A DNA stretch of 64,000 nucleotides from Rheinheimera texasensis DSM 17496 (GCF_000711985.1 NZ_JONU01000014.1:1-64000); one strand, 5' to 3'; shown: positions 45,860 through 59,686, numbered from the stretch's first letter. Program-made: numbers and translations. The notes: generated from the sequence alone by a model not told the origin.

Positions 45860-46250
45860 AACCTTTTGATAAATCCCTGATAAAACGTCGATCAAGCTAT
45901 ACAGGGTTGTCCACAAGCAGATCCCAACTTGATCACATCTGTGGATAAGATACGAATAACCACGTGCATAAGCTGATGTTATCCTCTGCACGAATTTAAT
46001 TGATATTTGGCCTGTGGATAAACAAGCAAGTTGATCACAGGTTGATCCGTTGAAGATCCATCACAGATCACAGTTTAGATCTTTTGTAAGATCTTGATCT
46101 TCAGATGGAAAAAGCAGTTATCAACCCAAAAACTGTTGCTTAGTAGTAAGAATAATAAAAAAGATCTCTTTAAAGATCTTCTTTATATATATGGATCGCT
46201 TTGGATCCTGAACGATTTTAAAACATTCCGTTTCGGACAGGATCTGAGGT
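45860..46250. other. oriC: Chromosomal replication origin oriC
   Basis: Between mioC and mnmG, as in enterobacteria. Two perfect DnaA boxes on the minus strand (TGTGGATAA at 45940-45948 and 46013-46021), one-mismatch boxes at 45907-45915 (TTGTCCACA) and 45963-45971 (CGTGCATAA), and weaker ones at 45979 and 46118. Fifteen GATC sites between 45890 and 46244. An AT-rich unwinding segment on the mnmG side holds GATCT-starting 13-mers (46078-46090, 46163-46175, 46175-46187) like the E. coli L/M/R repeats. The 571 bases 45727-46297 contain no gene. Confidence 0.9.
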
Positions 46251-46255
46251 ACAAT
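46226..46255 (+). promoter_or_regulatory. Possible mnmG promoter
   Basis: -10 TACAAT (46250-46255) 43 bases before the ATG, with a weak TTCCGT (46226-46231) at 18 bases. Transcription of mnmG beside oriC affects initiation in E. coli. Confidence 0.35.
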
Positions 46256-46297
46256 ACGTGCCCTTTTTTAGGCTGTTGCAAAGGCAATGAGGCAGAT

Positions 46298-48187
46298 ATG
46301 TTGTTTCAACAAAACTACGATGTGATTGTGGTCGGCGGTGGACATGCCGGCACTGAAGCCGCGCTGGCTGCTGCACGGATGGGTATGCAAACGCTGTTGT
46401 TGACCCATAATGTTGAAACACTGGGCATGATGTCATGTAACCCTGCGATCGGCGGTATCGGCAAAGGCCACCTGGTCAAAGAAATCGATGCACTGGGTGG
46501 TGCCATGGCGGTGGCCACAGATCACGCCGGGATCCAGTTTCGCACGCTGAACAGCTCAAAAGGACCAGCAGTACGTGCCACCCGTGCTCAGGCTGACCGT
46601 CAGTTATACCGTGCAGCGATCCGGACTATTCTGGAAAACCAGCCAAACCTGCAGATCTTCCAACAAGCCTGTGATGATCTGATCGTTGAAAATGATCAGG
46701 TCGTTGGTGCGGTCACCCAGATGGGTCTGCAATTTCGGGCAAAAGCAGTTGTACTGACTGTTGGTACTTTCCTGGCTGGTCAGATTCATATTGGTTTACA
46801 AAATTACAGCGGTGGCCGTGCTGGCGATCCACCGTCAGTTGCCTTGGCCCGTCGTTTACGCGAATTGCCGTTTCGGGTTGGCCGGCTGAAAACCGGCACT
46901 CCGCCACGCATTGATGCGCGTAGTGTCGATTTCAGCAAGATGCAGCCACAGCCCGGTGATACACCTTTGCCGGTGATGTCATTTATTGGTAAACAAAGCG
47001 ACCATCCGCGTCAGGTGCCCTGTTACATCACATACACCAACGAACAAACACACGATATTATCCGCAACGGCCTGGACCGCTCACCAATGTATACCGGCGT
47101 GATTGAGGGTGTGGGCCCGCGTTATTGCCCGTCTATTGAAGACAAAATCAACCGCTTTGCTGACAAAGACAAACATCAGATTTTTATTGAGCCTGAGGGC
47201 TTAACCACCCACGAACTCTATCCAAACGGCATTTCAACCAGCTTGCCTTTTGATGTGCAGCTCGCTTTGGTGCACTCGATCCCAGGATTGGAGAACGCAC
47301 ATATCACCCGACCAGGTTATGCCATCGAATATGATTTCTTTGATCCGCGGGATCTGAAAACCTCGCTCGAAACTAAATTTATCAAAGGCCTGTTTTTTGC
47401 CGGTCAGATCAATGGGACTACCGGCTACGAAGAAGCGGGTGCACAAGGTTTATTGGCTGGCCTGAATGCGGCTTTGCTGGTCAAAGAACAGGACGCTTTT
47501 GTGCCGAGTCGGGACCAGGCTTATGTTGGCGTGCTGGTTGACGATCTAACCACTTTAGGTACCAAAGAACCCTACCGTATGTTTACCAGCCGCGCCGAAT
47601 ATCGTCTCATGCTGCGTGAAGACAATGCGGATCTTCGTTTAACGGCAAAAGGTCGCGAATTAGGCTTGGTCGATGACGTGCGCTGGGCGGCGTTTAACGA
47701 AAAGATCGAGCAGATTGAATTGGAACGTCAACGGCTGAAACAAAGCTGGATCCACCCGCAACATGCTGCACTGGCGTCAGTGAACGCGTTATTGAAAACA
47801 CCATTGAGCCGTGAAGCCAGTCTGGAGGATCTGATCCGCCGGCCTGAAGTGACCTACAAGGACTTAATGCAGATCGAAGGCGTTGGTCCTGGTCTTGCGA
47901 TGCAGGATGCGGCAGAGCAGGTTGAGATCCAGATTAAATACGAAGGTTATATCAACCGGCAACAGGACGAGATAGCCAAGCAGGAACGCAATGAAAACAC
48001 GCGTTTGCCAGCCGGTTTTGATTATTCTGTGGTGAAAGGTCTCTCAAACGAAGTCGTGCTTAAACTGAATCAGGCACAACCTGAAACTATGGGGCAAGCG
48101 TCCAGGATCTCGGGCATCACACCTGCGGCTATTTCGTTGCTGTTGGTTTATCTGAAAAAACAGGGTCTGTTAAGAAAATCGGCCTGA
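46298..48187 (+). CDS. mnmG: tRNA uridine-5-carboxymethylaminomethyl modification enzyme MnmG
   Basis: 629 residues, the same length as in E. coli. FAD protein partner of MnmE. Dinucleotide fold [12 protein letters not shown] (11-22), the signature [22 protein letters not shown], and a C-terminal helical domain for MnmE and tRNA contact. ATG at 46298 follows GAGG; the open frame extends 68 codons upstream through oriC, which is not coding. rsmG follows after 13 bases. Confidence 0.97.
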   Translation: MLFQQNYDVIVVGGGHAGTEAALAAARMGMQTLLLTHNVETLGMMSCNPAIGGIGKGHLVKEIDALGGAMAVATDHAGIQFRTLNSSKGPAVRATRAQADRQLYRAAIRTILENQPNLQIFQQACDDLIVENDQVVGAVTQMGLQFRAKAVVLTVGTFLAGQIHIGLQNYSGGRAGDPPSVALARRLRELPFRVGRLKTGTPPRIDARSVDFSKMQPQPGDTPLPVMSFIGKQSDHPRQVPCYITYTNEQTHDIIRNGLDRSPMYTGVIEGVGPRYCPSIEDKINRFADKDKHQIFIEPEGLTTHELYPNGISTSLPFDVQLALVHSIPGLENAHITRPGYAIEYDFFDPRDLKTSLETKFIKGLFFAGQINGTTGYEEAGAQGLLAGLNAALLVKEQDAFVPSRDQAYVGVLVDDLTTLGTKEPYRMFTSRAEYRLMLREDNADLRLTAKGRELGLVDDVRWAAFNEKIEQIELERQRLKQSWIHPQHAALASVNALLKTPLSREASLEDLIRRPEVTYKDLMQIEGVGPGLAMQDAAEQVEIQIKYEGYINRQQDEIAKQERNENTRLPAGFDYSVVKGLSNEVVLKLNQAQPETMGQASRISGITPAAISLLLVYLKKQGLLRKSA

Positions 48188-48200
48188 GCCAGGATGCAAC

Positions 48201-48818
48201 ATGTTAGATAAATTAAGAAAGCTGGTCGCGCAGACCAGCCTGCAACTGTCAGATCTGCAATTGCAGCAGCTGGTGCAATACGTGCAGTTACTGGACAAGT
48301 GGAACAGTGCTTACAATCTGACGTCTGTGCGCGACCCTAACGAAATGCTGGTTAAGCACATCATGGACAGCCTGGTTGTCGCGCCCCATTTGCATGGTCA
48401 ACGCATCATTGATGTTGGCACTGGGCCTGGTTTGCCGGGCGTCCCGTTGGCTATTTGCTGCCCGGATAAAGAATTTACCTTGCTGGATAGTCTCGGCAAA
48501 CGCGTGCGTTTTTTAAATCAGGTCAAATTGCAGCTGGGGCTGAAGAATATCCAGCCAGTGCAAAGCCGGGTCGAAGATCACCACGAAAAATACGACAGTG
48601 TGATCAGTCGTGCTTTTGCGTCTTTAAACGATATGCTGCACTGGTGTCAGCATTTGCCGGTCTCGAATGGCCAGTTTCTCGCCATGAAGGGTGCGCAAGC
48701 GCAGGAAGAAATTGCAGCTTTGCCTGATTTTGTTAAAGTTGTCGGCAATGTCGAACTGACAGTGCCAGAGTTGGTCGGCCAACGTTATCTGCTGGTGCTG
48801 GAAAAAACAGCAGTCTGA
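48201..48818 (+). CDS. rsmG: 16S rRNA (guanine-527-N7) methyltransferase
   Basis: 205 residues. SAM-dependent enzyme that makes m7G527. SAM motif [17 protein letters not shown] (about 70-86), and opening [26 protein letters not shown] typical of RsmG. Loss of the gene is known to give low-level streptomycin resistance. It lies between mnmG and parA; 19 bases precede the parA start. Confidence 0.96.
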   Translation: MLDKLRKLVAQTSLQLSDLQLQQLVQYVQLLDKWNSAYNLTSVRDPNEMLVKHIMDSLVVAPHLHGQRIIDVGTGPGLPGVPLAICCPDKEFTLLDSLGKRVRFLNQVKLQLGLKNIQPVQSRVEDHHEKYDSVISRAFASLNDMLHWCQHLPVSNGQFLAMKGAQAQEEIAALPDFVKVVGNVELTVPELVGQRYLLVLEKTAV

Positions 48819-48837
48819 ACACGGACTAGGGATTTTT

Positions 48838-49632
48838 GTGGGAAAAATCATCGCGATAGCCAATCAGAAAGGTGGCGTTGGCAAGACAACAACCGCAGTG
48901 AATCTGGCGGCGTCTATGGCCGCGACTAAACGCAAAGTCCTGCTCATCGATTTGGACCCGCAGGGCAATGCCACTATGGGCAGCGGTGTCGACAAATATG
49001 AAGTGCACGCCACGGCGTATGAATTGTTGGTCGACGAAAAGCCGTTGCCGGAAGTAGTAGTCAAAGAAACTGCCGGTGGCTATCACCTGATTGCAGGGAA
49101 CTCCGATGTTACAGCAGCCGAAGTACGGCTGCTCGACGTGTTCGCCCGTGAACTGCGGTTGCGCAACGCACTGAAGAATTACCGCGATCAGTATGATTTC
49201 ATTTTTATCGATTGCCCGCCTTCGCTGAACATGCTGACGGTCAATGCGATGGCCGCTGCCGATTCTGTGCTGGTGCCGATGCAATGCGAATATTACGCGT
49301 TGGAAGGGCTGACGGCGCTGGTGGATACCATCAATAAACTGGCGGCTGTGGTGAACGCTGACCTGAAAATTGAAGGCATTCTGCGCACCATGTATGACCC
49401 GCGCAACCGGCTGGCCAACGACGTTTCCGAGCAGCTCAAACGTCACTTTGGCGAGAAAGTCTATCGCGCTGTGATCCCACGTAACGTGCGTCTGGCCGAA
49501 GCGCCCAGTTTTGGTACGCCGGTGATGTATTACGATAAAAGCTCGACTGGCGCCAAGGCGTATCTGGCGCTGGCCGGTGAAATTCTGCGCCGCGCCGACA
49601 AAAAACAACCCAAAACCACCCCTGCGGTGTGA
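48838..49632 (+). CDS. parA: Chromosome partitioning ATPase ParA (Soj)
   Basis: 264 residues. Deviant Walker A KGGVGKTT (11-18) with the first lysine, then LLIDLDPQGNAT and FIFIDCPPSLN. It drives origin segregation with ParB. The start is GTG (48838), giving MGKIIAIANQ. parB follows after 20 bases. A long open frame on the opposite strand is a codon-usage shadow. Confidence 0.95.
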   Translation: MGKIIAIANQKGGVGKTTTAVNLAASMAATKRKVLLIDLDPQGNATMGSGVDKYEVHATAYELLVDEKPLPEVVVKETAGGYHLIAGNSDVTAAEVRLLDVFARELRLRNALKNYRDQYDFIFIDCPPSLNMLTVNAMAAADSVLVPMQCEYYALEGLTALVDTINKLAAVVNADLKIEGILRTMYDPRNRLANDVSEQLKRHFGEKVYRAVIPRNVRLAEAPSFGTPVMYYDKSSTGAKAYLALAGEILRRADKKQPKTTPAV

Positions 49633-49652
49633 CGTGAAGGAATAAGCTGCGA

Positions 49653-50540
49653 ATGTCTTTGAAAAAAAGAGGTCTGGGCCGGGGTTTAGATGCATTGCTG
49701 ACCACGGGCAAGCCAGCCGCGCCGGCTGAAAGTCAGACTGAAAGTCGTCAAACCGAATTACAAAAGCTGCCAGTCGAATGGTTGCAGCCTGGCAAGTATC
49801 AGCCCCGCAAAGATATGTCGCAGGATGCGTTAGAAGAACTGGCAAGCTCCATCCGCGCCCAAGGCGTGATCCAGCCGATTGTGGTGCGGCCGGTTGGTAC
49901 TGATCGCTATGAAATCATTGCCGGTGAACGGCGTTGGCGCGCGTCACAACTGGCGGGCCTGGCCGAGGTACCTTGCATTTTAAAAGACGTACCGGACGAA
50001 GCTGCTGTGGCCATCGCGCTGATCGAGAACATTCAGCGCGAAGATCTGAATGCGATGGAAGAAGCAGTGGCTTTGCAGCGCCTGCTCAGTGAATTTGAAT
50101 TAACGCATCAGCAAGTCGCTGATGCAGTTGGCAAATCGCGTGCAACAGTGACCAATTTATTGCGGTTAAATCAGCTGGCGGATGAAGTCAAAACTCTGCT
50201 GGAACATGGTGACATCGAGATGGGCCATGCCCGCGCCATTTTGGCCTTGCCGGCTGAGCAACAACCGGATACCGGCCGTATTATCGCTGCCAAGCAACTG
50301 ACTGTGCGCGAAGCGGAAACTTTGATCCGGCGTTTGCTGGAGCCTGCCCCGGTGAAAGAAACCAAAGCAAAAGACCCGGATGTAGCCGCATTAGAGTCAC
50401 GATTAAGTGAACGATTTGGTGCGCCGGTCAGTATTAGTTACAACCGTAAAGGCAAAGGCGAATTAGTCATCAATTACAGCAGTTTGCCGGAATTAGATGG
50501 TATCTTGCATAAATTGGGCCTGTCTGAGTCTGAAAATTAA
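49653..50540 (+). CDS. parB: Chromosome partitioning protein ParB (Spo0J)
   Basis: 295 residues. N-terminal CTPase/ParB domain with GERRWRASQLAG and ENIQREDLNAMEEA, a central helix-turn-helix (LTHQQVADAVGKSRATVTNLLRL split across the region 145-170) and a C-terminal dimerisation domain. It binds parS and slides as a CTP clamp. Two candidate parS sites are inside recF. Confidence 0.95.
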   Translation: MSLKKRGLGRGLDALLTTGKPAAPAESQTESRQTELQKLPVEWLQPGKYQPRKDMSQDALEELASSIRAQGVIQPIVVRPVGTDRYEIIAGERRWRASQLAGLAEVPCILKDVPDEAAVAIALIENIQREDLNAMEEAVALQRLLSEFELTHQQVADAVGKSRATVTNLLRLNQLADEVKTLLEHGDIEMGHARAILALPAEQQPDTGRIIAAKQLTVREAETLIRRLLEPAPVKETKAKDPDVAALESRLSERFGAPVSISYNRKGKGELVINYSSLPELDGILHKLGLSESEN

Positions 50541-50591
50541 CCGGTCAGGTTTCAGAAAGTTCGACATTCGTAGTATTGGCGCGGCTTTTGG

Positions 50592-50619
50592 TTGCAAAAA
50601 TAAGGCAGATAAGTATACT
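50592..50619 (+). promoter_or_regulatory. ATP synthase operon promoter
   Basis: -35 TTGCAA (50592-50597), 16-bp spacer, -10 TATACT (50614-50619), then TGCGCGAGC. It lies 50 bases before the atpI start and after the parB stop. Confidence 0.7.
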
Positions 50620-50668
50620 TGCGCGAGCTTTTTATCCCGTTGTTTTGCGTATTTCCGGGTGGTATTCA

Positions 50669-51855
<1,187 letters not shown>

Positions 51856-51858
51856 TAA

Positions 51859-52140
<282 letters not shown>

Positions 52141-52189
52141 TTGGACGCGAACCAGAACATTTACTCAGGTTATTTAAGGAGAAGCGGTC

Positions 52190-52660
52190 GTGAATATTAA
52201 CGCCACTCTCATTGGTGAGTTAATCGCGTTCGTGGTGTTCGTACTCTTCTGTATGAAGTACGTATGGCCACCAATTATCGGTGCGATTGAAACTCGTCAG
52301 CAAAAAATCGCAGATGGTCTGGCCGCGAGTGATCGCGCCGAACAAGACCTGCGGTTGGCGCAAGAGAAAGCAAAACAACAGCTAGTCGATGCAAAAGCGC
52401 AAGCTTCTGCGGTGATTGACCAGGCGAAAAAACGCGAAGCGCAGATCATCGAAGAAGCTGCGGTCAAAGCGCAGGCAGAGCGGGATAAAATCCTGGCTCA
52501 GGCTAAAGCCGAAGTCGAAGCTGAACGCATCCGGGCGAAAGAAGAACTGCGTAAGCAGGTCGCTGCCCTCGCCGTTGCCGGCGCAGAGCGGATCCTTCAA
52601 CGTTCAATTGATGAAGCTGCTCACAGCGACATCCTGGATAAACTGGTTGCAGAACTGTAA
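52190..52660 (+). CDS. atpF: ATP synthase F0 subunit b
   Basis: 156 residues. One N-terminal membrane helix (about 5-24), then a long alanine/glutamate/lysine-rich helix that forms the peripheral stalk dimer. The start is GTG (52190) after AAGGAGAAG. Confidence 0.96.
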   Translation: MNINATLIGELIAFVVFVLFCMKYVWPPIIGAIETRQQKIADGLAASDRAEQDLRLAQEKAKQQLVDAKAQASAVIDQAKKREAQIIEEAAVKAQAERDKILAQAKAEVEAERIRAKEELRKQVAALAVAGAERILQRSIDEAAHSDILDKLVAEL

Positions 52661-52672
52661 AGAGGAAGAGCC

Positions 52673-53206
52673 ATGTCTGAACTGACGAATGTCGCTCGTC
52701 CTTATGCCAAAGCGGCGTTTGACTTTGCTGTCGAACAAAACGCTTTGGCGGCCTGGGCTGATATGCTGTTTTTCGCTGCTGAAGTAGTGAAAAATCCAGT
52801 AGTCGCCGAGCGCCTGCAAAGCAACAGTGCTGCCGACGCACAGGCAGCCTTTTTTATCCAGGTTTGTGGTGAACAGCTGAATAGCCACGGTCAGAACCTG
52901 ATTAAGGTCATGGCAGAAAACCAGCGTCTGGCGGCATTACCTGCCGTGTTAGACGGTTATCTGGTGTTAAAAGCTGAGTACGAAAAAGAAGCCACTGTTG
53001 ATGTGGTTTCTGCAACTGTACTGAGCTCTGCTCAGCAGGACAAACTGATCGCGGCGTTATCACAGCGTTTAGCCCGCAAAGTTAAGTTGAACTGTAGCGT
53101 AGACCCGGCGGTTGTCGGGGGTATGTTAATCAAAGCCGGTGATATGGTTATTGATGGCTCAGTTCGCGGTAAATTAGACCGTTTAGCCACTGCGCTGCAG
53201 TCATAA
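52673..53206 (+). CDS. atpH: ATP synthase F1 subunit delta
   Basis: 177 residues. It joins the peripheral stalk to the alpha subunits. Family signatures: VARPYAKAAFDFA at the start and VDPAVVGGMLIKAGDMVIDGSVRGKL near the end (about 140-165). Confidence 0.96.
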   Translation: MSELTNVARPYAKAAFDFAVEQNALAAWADMLFFAAEVVKNPVVAERLQSNSAADAQAAFFIQVCGEQLNSHGQNLIKVMAENQRLAALPAVLDGYLVLKAEYEKEATVDVVSATVLSSAQQDKLIAALSQRLARKVKLNCSVDPAVVGGMLIKAGDMVIDGSVRGKLDRLATALQS

Positions 53207-53220
53207 TTGGGGATTAGAGC

Positions 53221-54762
53221 ATGCAACTGAATTCCACTGAAATCTCTGAACTGATCAAACAACGTATTGCTCAGTTTGAAGTTGTCAGTGAAGCTCGCAA
53301 CGAAGGTACTATCGTCTCTGTAACAGACGGTATCATCCGCATCAACGGTCTGGCTGACTGTATGCAGGGTGAGATGATCGAGCTTCCTGGTAACCGTTAC
53401 GCTATCGCACTGAACTTAGAGCGCAGCTCAGTTGGTGCGGTAGTGATGGGTCCATATGCGGACCTGCGCGAAGGTATCAAAGTAAAAGCCACTGGCCGTA
53501 TTCTGGAAGTTCCGGTCGGTCCTGGTCTGTTAGGTCGTGTGGTGAACACTCTGGGTGAACCAATCGATGGTAAAGGCCCGGTGGATGCTGCTGGTTTTGC
53601 ACCAGTAGAAAAAATCGCACCAGGCGTTATCGACCGTCAATCGGTTGATCAGCCGCTGCAAACTGGCTATAAGTCAGTCGACGCGATGATCCCAATCGGT
53701 CGTGGTCAGCGTGAGCTGATCATCGGTGACCGTCAGACTGGTAAAACAGCGCTGGCCATCGACGCCATCATCAACCAGAAAACTACTGGCGTGAAATGTA
53801 TTTATGTTTGCGTGGGTCAGAAAGCTTCGACCATCGCCAACGTGGTACGTAAGCTGGAAGAGCACAATGCCCTCGCCCACACTATCGTGGTAGTGGCTTC
53901 TGCTTCTGAAGCAGCTGCACTGCAGTTCCTGGCGCCATACTCTGGCTGTACCATGGGTGAATACTTCCGTGACCGCGGTGAAGATGCGCTGATCGTATAC
54001 GATGACCTGTCAAAACAGGCTGTTGCTTACCGTCAAATCTCCCTGCTGCTGCGCCGTCCACCAGGACGTGAAGCTTACCCAGGCGACGTATTCTATCTGC
54101 ACAGCCGTCTGCTGGAGCGTGCATCACGCGTCAACGAACACTATGTAGAGCGTCTGACCAATGGCGAAGTGAAAGGCAAAACCGGTTCTCTGACCGCCCT
54201 GCCAATCATCGAAACTCAGGCTGGTGACGTTTCAGCATTCGTTCCGACCAACGTGATTTCAATCACTGACGGTCAGATCTTCCTGGAATCAGGCCTGTTC
54301 AACGCCGGTATCCGTCCAGCCGTTAACGCTGGTATCTCGGTATCGCGGGTTGGTGGTGCTGCTCAGACCAAGATCATCAAAAAGCTCGGCGGTGGTATCC
54401 GTCTGGCGTTGGCACAATACTCAGAACTGGCTGCGTTCGCGCAGTTCGCTTCAGACCTGGACGATGCGACCCGTGCGCAGCTGGACCACGGTCAGAAAGT
54501 AACAGAACTGATGAAACAGCTGCAGTACGCGCCAATGGGCGTGGCTGATATGGGTGTTTCCATTTTTGCCATCGAAAAAGGTTTCATGAAAGACGTCGAA
54601 GTTGCCAAGATCCTGGACTTCGAAGCGGCCCTGCTGGCTTATATGCACGCAGAGCACGGCGCGTTCATGGCTGATCTGAACAAAACCGGTAACTACAACG
54701 ACCAGATCGAAGCGACCATCAAAGGCGCTATTGAGAAGTTTAAAGCGACTCAGACCTGGTAA
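53221..54762 (+). CDS. atpA: ATP synthase F1 subunit alpha
   Basis: 513 residues, same length as E. coli. Non-catalytic nucleotide-binding subunit; Walker A GDRQTGKT (169-176), catalytic-interface Arg in the [11 protein letters not shown] region. GGGGATTAGAGC precedes the ATG. Confidence 0.98.
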   Translation: MQLNSTEISELIKQRIAQFEVVSEARNEGTIVSVTDGIIRINGLADCMQGEMIELPGNRYAIALNLERSSVGAVVMGPYADLREGIKVKATGRILEVPVGPGLLGRVVNTLGEPIDGKGPVDAAGFAPVEKIAPGVIDRQSVDQPLQTGYKSVDAMIPIGRGQRELIIGDRQTGKTALAIDAIINQKTTGVKCIYVCVGQKASTIANVVRKLEEHNALAHTIVVVASASEAAALQFLAPYSGCTMGEYFRDRGEDALIVYDDLSKQAVAYRQISLLLRRPPGREAYPGDVFYLHSRLLERASRVNEHYVERLTNGEVKGKTGSLTALPIIETQAGDVSAFVPTNVISITDGQIFLESGLFNAGIRPAVNAGISVSRVGGAAQTKIIKKLGGGIRLALAQYSELAAFAQFASDLDDATRAQLDHGQKVTELMKQLQYAPMGVADMGVSIFAIEKGFMKDVEVAKILDFEAALLAYMHAEHGAFMADLNKTGNYNDQIEATIKGAIEKFKATQTW

Positions 54763-54817
54763 CCAATTCGGGTGGTGGCAACATCACCCGGTTCGTTGAA
54801 ATTTTCGGAGATTAGTC

Positions 54818-55678
54818 ATGGCCGGCGCAAAAGAGATAAAAAGTAAGATCGGGAGTATTAACAATACTCGTAAGATCACCAGCGCTATGGAAAAAGTGGC
54901 AGTCAGCAAAATGCGCAGAGCGCAGGAGCGGGTTGCCCACAGTCGTCCATACGCTGAAGCTATGCGCAAAGTGATCGGTAATATCGCCAATGGCACCATC
55001 GAATACCGTCATCCGTTCTTAACTGAGCGTGACGTGAAAACGGTGGGTTACATTGTGATATCTACAGACCGTGGTCTTTGCGGCGGCCTGAATACCAACG
55101 AATTTAAGCGTGTATCACAAGACCTCAAAGCGTGGAAAGACAAAGGCGTTAAAGCGGAGTTTGCCGTCATTGGTAACAAAGCAACGGCTTTCTTCAAACG
55201 TTTTGGTGGCAAGGTGCTGGCGCAGCAATCGGGTTCAGGCGATAACCCACGTTTGGCTGATGTCATTGGTTCGGTCCGGGTCATGCTGAATGCATATTCA
55301 GAAGGCAAGATTGACCGTTTATATGTGGTTTACAACAAGTTTGTGAACACCATGAAACAAGAACCAGTGATCGAGCAACTCTTACCTTTGCCAAAAGCAG
55401 AGCTTTCAGCCAGAAAACACAGCTGGGACTACATTTACGAACCAGATCCGAAGGTCATCCTGGATAAATTACTGGATCGTTTTATTGAGTCTCAGGTCTA
55501 TCAGGGCGTTGTAGAAAACGCAGCGAGCGAGCAGGCAGCGCGGATGGTGGCAATGAAGGCCGCTACCGACAACGCCGGCAGCCTGATGGACGAACTGAAA
55601 CTGGTTTACAACAAGGCACGACAGGCAGCCATTACGCAGGAACTGAGCGAAATCGTCGGCGGTGCTGCAGCTGTTTAA
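54818..55678 (+). CDS. atpG: ATP synthase F1 subunit gamma
   Basis: 286 residues. Central rotor shaft. The N-terminal helix [20 protein letters not shown] and the C-terminal helix [21 protein letters not shown] are typical. CGGAG is upstream of the ATG. Confidence 0.97.
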   Translation: MAGAKEIKSKIGSINNTRKITSAMEKVAVSKMRRAQERVAHSRPYAEAMRKVIGNIANGTIEYRHPFLTERDVKTVGYIVISTDRGLCGGLNTNEFKRVSQDLKAWKDKGVKAEFAVIGNKATAFFKRFGGKVLAQQSGSGDNPRLADVIGSVRVMLNAYSEGKIDRLYVVYNKFVNTMKQEPVIEQLLPLPKAELSARKHSWDYIYEPDPKVILDKLLDRFIESQVYQGVVENAASEQAARMVAMKAATDNAGSLMDELKLVYNKARQAAITQELSEIVGGAAAV

Positions 55679-55698
55679 TGCTTGGTTAACAGGTTTGA

Positions 55699-57102
<1,404 letters not shown>

Positions 57103-57125
57103 TTTTACAGCTTTAGGAGAGCGAA

Positions 57126-57542
57126 ATGGCGATGACAGTACAGTTGGACGTGGTAAGTGCTGAAGAGCGTATCTTCTCCGGCCTTGTTGAGTCCATTCAG
57201 GTTACTGGTAGCGAAGGTGAGCTGGGTATTTTACCTGGCCACATTCCACTGCTGACTGGCATCAAGCCAGGCATGGTGCGGATCGTAAAACAGTTCGGTG
57301 AAGAGCATCTGATTTATGTGGCAGGTGGTGTACTTGAAGTACAACCGCACACCGTGACAGTGCTGGCCGATGTGGCGATCCGTGCGGAAGACCTGGACGA
57401 GCAGGCAGCATTGGCGGCTCAGAAAAAAGCCGAAGAAGCGATGCAACATGCCGGCGCTGACTTCAACTATGCAGAAGCTGCGGCCCAGCTGGCCGAAGCG
57501 ATTGCTCAGTTGCGTCTGATCCAGAAACTGCGCAAAAAGTAA
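57126..57542 (+). CDS. atpC: ATP synthase F1 subunit epsilon
   Basis: 138 residues. N-terminal beta-sandwich ([17 protein letters not shown]) and a two-helix C-terminal inhibitory domain. ATG at 57126 with AGGAG 6 bases upstream; the ATG two codons later is also possible. Last gene of the operon, followed by a strong terminator. Confidence 0.96.
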   Translation: MAMTVQLDVVSAEERIFSGLVESIQVTGSEGELGILPGHIPLLTGIKPGMVRIVKQFGEEHLIYVAGGVLEVQPHTVTVLADVAIRAEDLDEQAALAAQKKAEEAMQHAGADFNYAEAAAQLAEAIAQLRLIQKLRKK

Positions 57543-57556
57543 GTTGTTTCTTGCTG

Positions 57557-57587
57557 AAAAAGCCACCTGCGGGTGGCTTTTTTTTTT
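57557..57587 (+). terminator. Intrinsic terminator of the atp operon
   Basis: Stem AAAAAGCCACC / GGTGGCTTTTT, TGCG loop, ending in ten T (57578-57587). It starts 15 bases past the atpC stop. Confidence 0.93.
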
Positions 57588-57681
57588 GCCATTTATCTAT
57601 GTTAATCTGAGGTTTCACAAACTAAGACGGTGACAAGAAACACAGCTGCTGTTTCTCGTACCAAACAAAAAGAGCCCTCAA

Positions 57682-58194
57682 ATGGACCAGCAAAACAGCA
57701 AAACTATTCATTGGGAAAAATGGACGGCGATCAGCACGGTAATCATGGCTTTATGTGCGCTGATTACGTCGGTGTGGCAGGGCTATTCATTCCAGCAACA
57801 TAATAAATTGTCGCTGCGGCCGTACCTCGAATTTGAAGCCAATATGGACCCGGCTGCAGAAGGCAGGACAGCCTTTGTTTTATTAGTGAACAACAATGGC
57901 CTCGGACCGGCTGAAGTGACGCAGGTGGACTTTGAGGTTGCTGGTCAAAAGCTGCAAAGTGCTCACGGCATCTGGCCGGCGCTGGGCATTGATAATTCAA
58001 AGCTGTGTTTTGGTGCTGGTAACGTTGCGCGGTTTTATAAAGTTGGCGACCGCCAGATGGTGATCCGTGCTGCCGACGAATCCTGCACTTTAACACCAGC
58101 GCAGTTTGATCTGCTGATGAAAACCCTGAAAATCACTTTGCACTACAAATCGCTGTACGGTGAAGAGTTTGTGGCTTCTTGGCAAGGACAATAG
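57682..58194 (+). CDS. Hypothetical membrane-anchored protein
   Basis: 170 residues, not recognised. An uncleaved N-terminal anchor (about 13-33, WTAISTVIMALCALITSVWQG) is followed by a soluble domain with alternating strands (FVLLVNNNGLGPAEVTQVDF), suggesting a beta-sandwich with conserved-looking NNNGLGPA. Two cysteines (about C109 and C132). It interrupts the common atpC-glmU adjacency. Upstream is a 7-bp hairpin (57636-57656). It has no evident ribosome site beyond AGAG, but codon use matches its neighbours, so I take it as real. Confidence 0.7.
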   Translation: MDQQNSKTIHWEKWTAISTVIMALCALITSVWQGYSFQQHNKLSLRPYLEFEANMDPAAEGRTAFVLLVNNNGLGPAEVTQVDFEVAGQKLQSAHGIWPALGIDNSKLCFGAGNVARFYKVGDRQMVIRAADESCTLTPAQFDLLMKTLKITLHYKSLYGEEFVASWQGQ

Positions 58195-58233
58195 TTGCTC
58201 CATTTTGCTCTTGACCAACACCCAACACCGCCC

Positions 58234-58262
58234 CTGTAATTTCAGTGCTGTTCGGTTAGAAT
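58234..58262 (+). promoter_or_regulatory. Possible glmU promoter
   Basis: -10 TAGAAT (58257-58262) with a weak CTGTAA (58234-58239) at 17 bases. If real, the transcript starts after 58261, supporting the ATG at 58294 as the glmU start. Confidence 0.4.
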
Positions 58263-58293
58263 GGCCGCATCATTATTAAAAGGATTGGCTCAG

Positions 58294-59658
58294 ATGGCAT
58301 TAAACGTCGTGATCCTGGCAGCCGGCAAAGGCACCCGGATGAAATCAGCTTTACCGAAAGTGTTGCACAAAGTCGCAGAGCGGCCGATGGTGCAGCATGT
58401 GATCGATACCGCGCGTCAGCTCAATGCAGCGCAAATTAATCTGGTGTATGGCTATGGTGCTGAGCAGCTGAAAGCCGGTTTAGGCGACCAGCCGCTGAAC
58501 TGGGTACTGCAAGCCGAGCAACTGGGCACCGGCCATGCGGTGCAACAGGCTCTGCCGCAGGTTGCTGATGACGACGTGGTGCTGGTGCTTTATGGCGATG
58601 TGCCACTGACCCGCTTGGAAACGCTGCAGCAACTGCTGGCGGCGCGCAGCGAGAACGGCCTGGCCGTGCTGACGGTCCACCTGCAAAACCCCACTGGCTA
58701 TGGCCGGATGGTGCGGCAAAACGGTAAAGTCGTGGGTATTGTTGAGCAAAAAGATGCTAATGCCGAACAGCTGAAAATCGCCGAAGTGAATAGCGGCATC
58801 ATGGCGGTGCCGGGCAAACAGCTCAAACACTGGCTGGGTAAACTGCAAAACAATAACGCCCAGGGCGAATTTTATTTGACCGATATCATTGCGATGGCGC
58901 ATGCCGATGGCGTCGATATCGCCACAGCGCATCCGGCCAACCCGATTGAGACCGAAGGCGCGAATAACCGTGTACAGCTTGCCCAGCTGGAACGCGCTTA
59001 TCAGGCCCGCAAAGCCGAAGAGTTGATGCTGAACGGTGCGAACTTACGTGACCCGGCGCGCATTGATGTGCGTGGCGAAGTGACCGTTGGTTCGGACGTG
59101 ATGATCGATATTAACGTTATTTTTGAAGGCAAAGTGGTATTGGGCAATGGTGTAGTGATTGGCGCCAATTGTATCCTGAAAGATTGCACGGTCGGCGATA
59201 ACACTGAAATCAAAGCCAATACTATGGTGGAATCATCGTCTATTGGTGCCGATTGTTCGGTCGGGCCTTTTGCCCGCATCCGGCCTGATTCAGTGCTGGC
59301 GGACGACAGCCATGTCGGTAACTTTGTCGAGCTGAAAAAAACCCGGCTCGGTAAAGGCTCGAAGGCCAATCACCTGACTTATTTAGGCGATGCGGTGATC
59401 GGCAGCAAAGTGAACGTCGGTGCCGGTACTATTACCTGTAACTATGACGGTGCCAACAAGTTCCAGACCACCATTGAAGATGGTGTTTTTGTTGGCTCCA
59501 ACAGTTCTCTGGTGGCGCCGTTGACGCTGGGTCAGAACAGCACTGTCGGTGCCGGTTCTGTGGTGACGCACGATGTTGCCGCTGATGAGCTGGTGGTGGC
59601 GAGAACTAAACAGCGTCATATCAGTGGCTGGCAACGACCGCAGAAAATTAAGAAATAA
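58294..59658 (+). CDS. glmU: Bifunctional GlmU: UDP-GlcNAc pyrophosphorylase / GlcN-1-P acetyltransferase
   Basis: 454 residues (456 in E. coli). The N-terminal uridyltransferase has [17 protein letters not shown] (8-24); the C-terminal left-handed beta-helix acetyltransferase starts near 252 and includes the catalytic His in [12 protein letters not shown]. It makes UDP-N-acetylglucosamine for murein and LPS. The ATG at 58294 was preferred over the in-frame ATG at 58261, which lies within the likely promoter. glmS is not adjacent. Confidence 0.97.
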   Translation: MALNVVILAAGKGTRMKSALPKVLHKVAERPMVQHVIDTARQLNAAQINLVYGYGAEQLKAGLGDQPLNWVLQAEQLGTGHAVQQALPQVADDDVVLVLYGDVPLTRLETLQQLLAARSENGLAVLTVHLQNPTGYGRMVRQNGKVVGIVEQKDANAEQLKIAEVNSGIMAVPGKQLKHWLGKLQNNNAQGEFYLTDIIAMAHADGVDIATAHPANPIETEGANNRVQLAQLERAYQARKAEELMLNGANLRDPARIDVRGEVTVGSDVMIDINVIFEGKVVLGNGVVIGANCILKDCTVGDNTEIKANTMVESSSIGADCSVGPFARIRPDSVLADDSHVGNFVELKKTRLGKGSKANHLTYLGDAVIGSKVNVGAGTITCNYDGANKFQTTIEDGVFVGSNSSLVAPLTLGQNSTVGAGSVVTHDVAADELVVARTKQRHISGWQRPQKIKK

Positions 59659-59660
59659 GT

Positions 59661-59686
59661 AAAAAGGCCGGTATCACCGGCCTTTT
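59661..59686 (+). terminator. Intrinsic terminator of glmU
   Basis: 10-bp stem AAAAGGCCGG / CCGGCCTTTT with a 5-base loop, 3 bases past the glmU stop. The T-run is part of the stem. Confidence 0.8.

Noticed and set aside
46094-46297. N-terminal extension of mnmG by 68 codons
   Set aside because: It reads through oriC and the likely promoter; MnmG homologues start at the 46298 ATG, which has a ribosome site.
48826-49845. 339-codon open frame opposite parA and the start of parB
   Set aside because: Fully antisense to two confirmed genes; a by-product of their codon bias, with low-complexity H/R/F-rich translation.
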